Assembly: GCF_949769195.1 (NCBI RefSeq)
Contig: NZ_OX458333.1
Coordinates: 4,002,001-4,066,000 of the forward strand
DNA from: Methylocaldum szegediense
Lineage (GTDB): Bacteria > Pseudomonadota > Gammaproteobacteria > Methylococcales > Methylococcaceae
Direction: 5' to 3'
DNA: 64,000 bases
The position numbers were made by a program, and so were the translations under genes. Numbering within the stretch: the first letter of the stretch is position 1; each line of letters opens with the position of its first letter. This document shows positions 58,815 to 64,000 of the stretch, piece by piece. The notes beneath the pieces are model-generated. The model saw only the letters and a program-made list of their open reading frames with translations, did not search any database and was not told where the DNA came from.

Positions 58815-60029
58815 TCATGCCTTGCCCAGGTGAGGCCATTTATAGCCCCTGATCAGGCCTTTCCAGTAAATCACCGGGATGATATAGCGCTTCAGAAGAT
58901 ACATGCTGTAGCGCTCCTTGCCCTGGTCGAACGGGAAGGTTTCCTTGGGCTTCAGGTCGTAGTCGAATTCGGCCAGAATCAGTTTCCCGTAGCCGGTGAT
59001 CAGCGGGCACGAGGTGTAGCCGTCGTATTTGGCGACCGGCTGTCCACCGTTCATGACCGATAGCAGATTCGCGGCCAAGACCGGGCTTTGCGCGCGAATG
59101 GCCGCCGCCGTTTTGGATGTGGGTAGACTGCTGGCGTCGCCTAGGCTGAATACGTTGGGATAGCGGACGTGCTGAAGCGTTTCCTTGTTCACGTCCACCC
59201 ATCCGCCCTCGTTACCGAGCGGGCTCTTTTTGAGGAAATCGGGGGCGCTCATGGGCGGAACCACGTGGATCATGTCGTAGGGTTGGACGACGTTTTCTCC
59301 GGTGTCCAGATTCTTAAACACCGCCTCTTTCGAATCGGGGCGCAGTTCCACCAGATTGTGCTTGAAATGGACCTCAATGTTGCGCGGCTTCACCACCTGC
59401 TCCATGAGGCTGGTGGCGTATTTCGGCGCGCTGAAGATAGTGGGTGTTGCGCAATAATAGACGACGCGCGATTTGTCGCGAATGCCCTGCTTACGGAAAT
59501 AATCTTCCGCCAAGTACATGATTTTCTGCGGCGCTCCGGCGCATTTGATGGGCGGCGGCGGAAAAGTGAACACGGCGTTGCCGCCCTTGAAATTCCGAAT
59601 GTTTTCCCAGGTGCTGTTGACGGTGTCGTAGCTGTAATTGCTGCACACTCCGTTCTTGCCTAGGGCTTCTTTGACTCCCGGAATCTTATCCCAATCGATC
59701 TGCAGCCCAGGACAGACGACTAGGTAATCGTAGCCGACCTGCTTGCCGCCACGGGTTTTGACTAAATTGTTGTCGGGATCAAACTCCTCGGCAGCGTCTT
59801 GGATCCATGCGGCGCCTTTGGGAATCAAATCGGCCATGGGTTTTACCGACTGCTCGCGGTTGACGACGCCGCCTCCGACGAACGTCCAGAAGGGTTGGTA
59901 ATAATGTTTATCGGACGGTTCGATGATGGCGACATCCTTGACTCCGGCATGCAGCATACGGGCGGCGATGCCGAGCCCGGCAGCGCCGCCACCGATAACG
60001 ACGACACGGTGGTGAATCTTGGTATCCAT
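58815..60029 (-). CDS. sqr: Sulfide:quinone oxidoreductase-family flavoprotein
   Basis: 404 aa, two-dinucleotide-binding fold with no signal peptide. FAD site RVVVIGGGAAGLGIAARM; SQR-type HYYQPFWTFVGGG; YDYLVVCPGLQIDWDKIPG; catalytic-type Cys in PIKCAGAPQK and TSCPLITGYG plus a third at GVCSNYSYD; NVFSLGDASSLPTSKTAAAIRAQ. It ends with an amphipathic basic tail (WKGLIRGYKWPHLGKA) for membrane attachment. It oxidises sulfide to sulfane sulfur and passes electrons to quinone; the closest resemblance is to the type that includes mitochondrial SQOR. It would detoxify sulfide or feed the respiratory chain. Confidence 0.9.
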   Translation of the reverse strand: MDTKIHHRVVVIGGGAAGLGIAARMLHAGVKDVAIIEPSDKHYYQPFWTFVGGGVVNREQSVKPMADLIPKGAAWIQDAAEEFDPDNNLVKTRGGKQVGYDYLVVCPGLQIDWDKIPGVKEALGKNGVCSNYSYDTVNSTWENIRNFKGGNAVFTFPPPPIKCAGAPQKIMYLAEDYFRKQGIRDKSRVVYYCATPTIFSAPKYATSLMEQVVKPRNIEVHFKHNLVELRPDSKEAVFKNLDTGENVVQPYDMIHVVPPMSAPDFLKKSPLGNEGGWVDVNKETLQHVRYPNVFSLGDASSLPTSKTAAAIRAQSPVLAANLLSVMNGGQPVAKYDGYTSCPLITGYGKLILAEFDYDLKPKETFPFDQGKERYSMYLLKRYIIPVIYWKGLIRGYKWPHLGKA

Positions 60030-60299
60030 GTGATCTTCCTCTTGAGTGGATTAGGTGTGGTTTTGTTGACTGGGGATTCTTCTGCTTGCTTTGTTCCTGT
60101 AACTCGTTTTTTTCCTTCCCATTCTGCATTGCATGAGGGCCATTTGACAATCCGATGGATTCGGTCATGAGCCGGCGTTTTCGAAGTCGCTCTTGATCGC
60201 GTTGTCAAGAATGACGCAGCGACGATCCGATGGGTGCAGCGGAAGTCCGTATGGAGCGCCGCTTTTGAGATTCCACGAATGGAGTGGAGCGAGAGGCGC

Positions 60300-60893
60300 T
60301 TACGGCAAATCGGCGGGCCGGACGAGTAGTTTGCCGAGGGTCTCGAAATCGGCATGGATGGTGTCGGCGACCCAATCGAAGCGCAAAGCGGCAGCCGGGT
60401 GGTAGGTGACGAAATAATTCTGCCCTTTGTGATTTGCTAGTTTTCCATGCAAGTCGGAAACGGTTGCGGTATCGCCCAGCATCTGGCGAGTGGCGACTTG
60501 CCCGAGCAGAACGATGAGGTTGGGTGAGATCAGCTCTAGCTGTTTTTCCAGCCAAAGGCTCGTGCAGGTTTTCAGCTCATCGCGGCGCGGCGTTCGATTT
60601 TCCGGAGGGCGGCACTTGACGCAGTTAGTTATGAATAGCCGTTCGCGGGTCAAGCCCTGATTTTCGAGCAGCTTGTCGAGATAGTGGCCTGCTGGACCGA
60701 CGAACGGGCGGCCGGTCGCATCCTCTTTGCCCCCCGGACCTTCGCCCAACAATACGATCTCCGCGCTCGCCGGGCCTTCGCCGGGAACCGCGTGTCTGCG
60801 GCGTTTGTGAAGCCGGCAGGAAACACATCGGCGAATGCCGCTCGCCAAGTCTTCGAGCTGTTCGGACGGCGTCCTTGATTCGTCTTTCATCAT
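60300..60893 (-). CDS. Type 4 (Fe-S) uracil-DNA glycosylase family protein
   Basis: 197 aa. Motif 1 VLLGEGPGGKEDATGRPFVGPAG (family 4: GExPGxxED..GxPFVGxxG), N-terminal cluster ligands CVSCRLH, additional Cys in NCVKCRPPENRTP and CTSLW (four Cys for one 4Fe-4S), and the C-terminal motif VTYHPAAALR. It removes uracil from DNA, starting base-excision repair; some relatives act as phage SPO1 DNA-polymerase-related proteins. It is leftward, upstream of sqr by 270 bases, so probably has its own promoter. Confidence 0.9.
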   Translation of the reverse strand: MMKDESRTPSEQLEDLASGIRRCVSCRLHKRRRHAVPGEGPASAEIVLLGEGPGGKEDATGRPFVGPAGHYLDKLLENQGLTRERLFITNCVKCRPPENRTPRRDELKTCTSLWLEKQLELISPNLIVLLGQVATRQMLGDTATVSDLHGKLANHKGQNYFVTYHPAAALRFDWVADTIHADFETLGKLLVRPADLP

Positions 60894-61233
60894 ATCGGTG
60901 TCCGTGCCGGCTACAACCGGGGCTTATTTCGGTGACATGCTCGATACGTCTGAAGTTCAACAATAACCGGATTGAGCGCCCGGAACAGCCGAAACCCGTC
61001 GAAACCTGCCGAAATGACAGAAAAAACGAGTTGTGTATCTGCGTTCTAGCGGATGAGTTTGCCGCGCAAATTTGTTAATCTCAGATTCGCTAACCCGGCG
61101 CGGATGGCTGGTTTGAGTCCGCGCGCAGACCAGGAATGGTCGGCTACCTCGCGAGCCGGGATCTCGTCAACGGACGAGTTTCCATGGACATGGTTTGCGA
61201 GGTGTGATTTCAATCAGGACGAAGAGGTGGCAC
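60894..61233. promoter_or_regulatory. 340-bp divergent region between UDG and Crp/Fnr-type regulator
   Basis: It separates two divergent genes. The right end carries the FNR-like box described next. The rest is unremarkable; plus-strand frames here have no support. Confidence 0.5.
61205..61216. promoter_or_regulatory. FNR/ANR-type box TGAT-TTCA-ATCA
   Basis: TGATTTCAATCA matches the core of the FNR consensus TTGAT-N4-ATCAA (outer T/A not matched). It ends 17 bases before the start codon of a Crp/Fnr-family gene whose recognition helix is of FNR type, a position suited to autorepression. Confidence 0.55.
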
Positions 61234-61962
61234 ATGTCTAATTTGAGAAAAGGAAACATTTCTATCGCACGGCATTCCGCCGCCCAGGTGCTCACGGAAG
61301 ACACCGGCGGTGCATTCCCGGGCCTCGAATTGGCCGGACTGGAAACCGTTTTCCGAGGGGGCAAGCGCAAGACTTTCGCTGCCAAGCAAGTCATTTTCCG
61401 CGAGGGGGATCCGGCCGATACCGTGTTGGCGATTTTGCAGGGTTTGGTAAAACTCATCAGCTATTCGCCCGACGGGAGAGCCCGTATCGTTCGGCTGCAC
61501 GGCAAGTGTGCGTTTCTCGGTCTCGGTGGGTTGATCGAACCGACCTACCAGCACACGGCGGTCGCGGTCGATCAGGTGGAAGTGATTTGTACGCCCGTGC
61601 GAGCGATCGCCCAGCTCAAGAAAGACAACCCTTATTTGTATTGCCGGCTCATCGAGTGCTGGTATCAGCATCTGAAGAGCGCCGACATCTGGATTACCGA
61701 TTTTTCGACCGGATCGATAAAAGCTCGGGTCGCACGGCTAGTCAATTTTCTCGCGGCCATTCAGAACGATACCCCGGCCTCGACGGCAGTAACCTTGCTG
61801 ACTTGCGAGGAAATGGCAGCGATTCTGGGCGTCACCGTTGAAAGCGTTAGCCGGGTTTTGGCGGAATTCAAGCGCTCACAGATGCTCAGAGCGGTCAAAT
61901 GCAAGCCGGCTAAGCGGTACGAGACTAATCCGTCCGCGCTCAAGCGCGTCGCGCAAATCTGA
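61234..61962 (+). CDS. Crp/Fnr-family transcriptional regulator
   Basis: 242 aa from the ATG at 61234 (GAGGTGG upstream). The cyclic-nucleotide-like sensor domain has KQVIFREGDPADTVLAILQGLVKL and RIVRLHGKCAFLGLGGL. The helix-turn-helix is LTCEEMAAILGVTVESVSRVLAEFKRSQML; the E-S-V-S-R recognition helix matches FNR's E-T-I-S-R, predicting TTGAT half-sites. It lacks the N-terminal Cys cluster of FNR, so it is not an Fe-S oxygen sensor; DNR-like haem/NO or other sensing is possible. Neighbour sqr hints at a redox or sulfide role, not shown. Confidence 0.9.
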   Translation: MSNLRKGNISIARHSAAQVLTEDTGGAFPGLELAGLETVFRGGKRKTFAAKQVIFREGDPADTVLAILQGLVKLISYSPDGRARIVRLHGKCAFLGLGGLIEPTYQHTAVAVDQVEVICTPVRAIAQLKKDNPYLYCRLIECWYQHLKSADIWITDFSTGSIKARVARLVNFLAAIQNDTPASTAVTLLTCEEMAAILGVTVESVSRVLAEFKRSQMLRAVKCKPAKRYETNPSALKRVAQI

Positions 61963-61994
61963 GGAAATAAGCAGCAATTTTGTCGACTTACGGA

Positions 61995-62045
61995 CAATCC
62001 GCCTGCCGAAGACGGTACCGGCGGGCGGATTGTTTCAAGTTTTTG
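61995..62045 (+). terminator. Intrinsic terminator of the Crp/Fnr-type gene
   Basis: CAATCCGCCTGCCG pairs with CGGCGGGCGGATTG (14 bp, one G-U) around a 10-base loop, followed by TTTCAAGTTTTT. It lies 32 bases after the stop and runs into the 3' end of the convergent membrane-protein gene. Confidence 0.85.
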
Positions 62046-62520
62046 TGATGCTGCGAAACAGCCACTCCCTCAAACGCCCGCTGGCACCGAGAACCAGGCC
62101 AGCGACCAAAGCGGCAATCACGATGTCACTGGCTTTGATGTTAGACGCGCCGAGTACGTCGCTGACGGTCGCCCGCACTGCCTCGGGTACGGACCCGGAA
62201 GGTTGATGCGCCGCGGCAAGAGTGGACGTCGAAGCCGAGGGCAGCGTTTCCGGACGACCTTGCTTGGTGAACAAACGCATGATGATCCATAACGCGATGA
62301 CGGCGATCAGGATCATGGTGCAGCCGACGATCACCCCGGCAAGCCACGGCTCCATCACGGTTTCCAACGATAAATAAATACCGAGCAGCGCGAAAACCAA
62401 GCCGCCGAAAGCGGCTAATGTGGCGAAAATCGCCAGGGCAAGCAGCACCGCTGATCGACCTAGCGAATGCCAGAGCTTCGCTTTTTCCGCAGCAACAAGG
62501 TCAGTGAACGAACGAATCAC
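62035..62520 (-). CDS. Holin-superfamily/YqjE-like inner-membrane protein
   Basis: 161 aa, GTG start. Two transmembrane helices (AVLLALAIFATLAAFGGLVFALLGIY and GVIVGCTMILIAVIALWII) and a third near the C-terminus (IVIAALVAGLVLGASGRL). The N-terminal FTDLVAAEKAKLW and hairpin are typical of YqjE / phage-holin-superfamily-III proteins that pair with YqjD. It starts 15 bases after the DUF883 gene, so they form an operon, as in enterobacteria (elaB/yqjD-yqjE), where products sit in the inner membrane and are stress-regulated. Not a phage lysis gene in this context. Confidence 0.75.
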   Translation of the reverse strand: MIRSFTDLVAAEKAKLWHSLGRSAVLLALAIFATLAAFGGLVFALLGIYLSLETVMEPWLAGVIVGCTMILIAVIALWIIMRLFTKQGRPETLPSASTSTLAAAHQPSGSVPEAVRATVSDVLGASNIKASDIVIAALVAGLVLGASGRLREWLFRSITKT

Positions 62521-62535
62521 GGCCGAGACCCGTCG

Positions 62536-62814
62536 TCAGCGGCGAGAGGCCAGCAACGTACCTATTGCGAAGCCTGTGCCGAAGGCCACCAGCAGACTGG
62601 TCAAGGGACGCGCCTCGATATAGTGTTCCACGCTTTCCTGTGCGGCCAGCGCATGACCGCGGGCGCGTTCGCCGACGTCGCGCGCACGCTCATAAGCGGT
62701 TCGTCCGTGCTCTACGCCCAAATCCTTCATCGCGGCCATGAGGTTGCCTACATCGGCTTTGAGTGTGGCCAAGTCCTGTCTCAGATCCTTGGTAATGTCT
62801 TCCGTAGTTGCCAT
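62536..62814 (-). CDS. DUF883 (YqjD/ElaB-like) membrane-anchored ribosome-associated protein
   Basis: 92 aa from the ATG at 62814, chosen because GGAGGT lies six bases upstream; a longer frame to 62916 lacks a start signal. Helical and charged (TKDLRQDLATLKADVGNLMAAM, ERARGHALAAQESVEHYIEARP), ending in one membrane anchor with glycine zipper and basic tail (TSLLVAFGTGFAIGTLLASRR), the YqjD/ElaB signature. E. coli relatives bind ribosomes at the membrane in stationary phase. It is coupled with the YqjE-like gene. Confidence 0.85.
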   Translation of the reverse strand: MATTEDITKDLRQDLATLKADVGNLMAAMKDLGVEHGRTAYERARDVGERARGHALAAQESVEHYIEARPLTSLLVAFGTGFAIGTLLASRR

Positions 62815-63593
62815 CGCTGACCTCCATCTTCCTTTTCCAGCGGAAACTGCCGATCTCGGGACGGCTTCGTTGCAAGTTAACCTTCGTCCGACCCGACCGG
62901 CAATTAGAAAAATCAACGACCGGCGGCATTCTGCGCCTGCCGTGCCGATTGCATTATGTTAGCGTCCCCCCGGATCGTGGAGAAACGGCAGAAGGACCAA
63001 CCGACCGACCTGTGTACGCGGGATTCGCAAGTCGAAAGACCGATCGGCTGTCTGTAGTTGGACTCGAAGATGAAGGGGAAAGTTGCTTTAGAGGGCGCGT
63101 ACTCGAGTTGTCGACGTATAGCTTTATTTATGATAAAGAGAGCGATCCCGAAACCGGTCCGGCTCGGTTTTACCGGCGAGAGCGAGACCGAAGTCGTTCA
63201 AAACGGTTGTGCTCAGTAGAATATGTAAACAACAAGAAGTTCTATTGTGATTGTTTTGAATATTGTGCATTAACGAAATTTGTGTTTGTAGGCTTCTTTG
63301 TCACTATTCCGATGTTTGTAAACATCTGAATCTCTTCGGCTCGCTAACACTCCCACTTGCTATGTCGCTGCGAAACGTTGTTGTACTAGGTGTCCCTCCT
63401 ATGGCTTCGCGTCAAGTCGCAACCACAAATGTGCGATTTGCCTGGGTGGAGTTACCACCCCCTAAGGCGCAGCAAGGCGCCAAAAGCACAAGACTGCATA
63501 AGCATAAAGCCTATGCTTCAAACAGCAACTCCTACACATTCTGCATCGGATTAATATCTCGTCTTAAGTAAGAACTACTTCTCAACGCTAAAC
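62815..63593. other. 779-bp region without supported gene, AT-rich toward the right
   Basis: The left end holds the yqjD-like promoter. From about 63080 the composition falls in GC, and frames (63263-63571 and others) have no motif. This is probably the left border of a transferred surface-polysaccharide region. Confidence 0.5.
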
Positions 63594-64000
63594 GTGATTA
63601 CACTACCTACTCCAAATCTATCACACCCAAAGTACCGTCCGGACATAGATGGCTTGAGGGCCATAGCAGTTTTATCTGTTGTTACCTTTCATGCATTTCC
63701 AACTTGGATTAAAGGTGGATTCATCGGCGTTGATGTGTTCTTTGTAATTTCAGGCTTTCTGATTTCGACAATTATCTTCGAGAGCTTGGATAAGGGAACG
63801 TTCAGCTTTGCAGAATTCTACGTAAGGCGTATTCGAAGGATTTTTCCGGCGCTCATTTTAGTTTTGTCTGCCTGCTTAGCATTCGGCTGGATGGTATTAA
63901 TCGCAGACGAGCTAAACCAACTCGGCAAGCACATCGTCGGTGGCGCTTTATTTGCTTCCAATTTTGTTTTATGGAGTGAGGCTGGTTATTTTGATAACTC
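63594..64000 (+). CDS. Acyltransferase-3 family membrane protein (5' part only)
   Basis: From a GTG at 63594 the first 135 codons are visible; the gene runs off the window. [66 protein letters not shown] are hallmark motifs of OafA/YrhL-type O-acyltransferases (R-x-D-x-D-G-L-R-A-x-A-V, G-x-x-G-V-D-x-F-F-V-x-S-G-F, R-x-x-R-I-x-P). These inner-membrane enzymes acetylate lipopolysaccharide or exopolysaccharide sugars. GC is clearly lower than the rest of the window, suggesting an acquired surface-sugar locus. The start lacks a clear ribosome site. Confidence 0.88.
   Translation, partial: MITLPTPNLSHPKYRPDIDGLRAIAVLSVVTFHAFPTWIKGGFIGVDVFFVISGFLISTIIFESLDKGTFSFAEFYVRRIRRIFPALILVLSACLAFGWMVLIADELNQLGKHIVGGALFASNFVLWSEAGYFDN

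Noticed and set aside
62035-62520. Prophage holin gene
   Set aside because: No other phage genes are nearby and it is coupled to a DUF883/YqjD gene, the usual YqjE arrangement.

Overview
The window reads as a chromosomal piece of a high-GC gammaproteobacterium. A VPLPA-type PEP-CTERM sorting signal, a gene set of the kind found beside PQQ-dependent alcohol dehydrogenases and a GFA-family protein fit a methanotroph-like (Methylococcaceae-type) host. That assignment is inference; no marker gene in the window settles it. No rRNA, tRNA or CRISPR array was seen.

Layout. 1-5 kb: a beta-propeller/cytochrome-like secreted protein, an ABC-2 transporter and a TonB-dependent receptor, overlapping or nearly so. 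5-18.8 kb: ordinary accessory genes (AraC regulator with a divergent DUF3047 gene, two methyltransferases, TPR protein, secreted hypotheticals, a sigma-54 activator whose receiver has lost its phospho-acceptor Asp, an FG-GAP/RTX protein, GNAT and GFA proteins). Before the FG-GAP gene sits an ilv-type valine-rich leader peptide with a strong terminator but no ilv gene.

19.6-36.8 kb is the centrepiece: nineteen same-strand genes coding for an undescribed-looking type II fatty acid/polyketide pathway with its own export line. It has an indolepyruvate-oxidoreductase-like pair (possible maker of an acyl-CoA starter), a malonyl-transferase, an ACP, ketosynthase, ketoreductases, dehydratases, a metallo-beta-lactamase-fold hydrolase, a Tat-exported flavoenzyme, a LolCDE/MacB-like ABC transporter, a periplasmic LolA-like carrier, an outer-membrane barrel and TPR (lipo)proteins. 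Three steps are encoded as pairs in which one partner has lost catalytic residues: KS with a KS-beta lacking Cys/His/His, two hotdog proteins holding complementary halves of one FabZ site, and a ketoreductase with a dead SDR twin. A tandem palindromic operator lies just upstream.

36.9-42.5 kb: ABM and VOC proteins, an MGMT-AlkA fusion, a lipoprotein, then a VPLPA-CTERM cohesin-like protein beside a frameshifted Asp-box protein with a dockerin-like tail. 43.8-55.3 kb is a mobile/defence island: two 1065-bp IS481-family copies around a lower-GC, SelO-like gene, an IS1 remnant, a 1810-aa DUF4011/SF1-helicase/Vsr-like nuclease and a decayed IS982-type element abutting recC. 55.3-62.8 kb returns to ordinary genes (recC, sulfide:quinone oxidoreductase, uracil-DNA glycosylase, a Crp/Fnr regulator with an FNR-like box at its own start, YqjD/holin-like membrane proteins). 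The window ends in AT-richer DNA with the start of an acyltransferase-3 gene.
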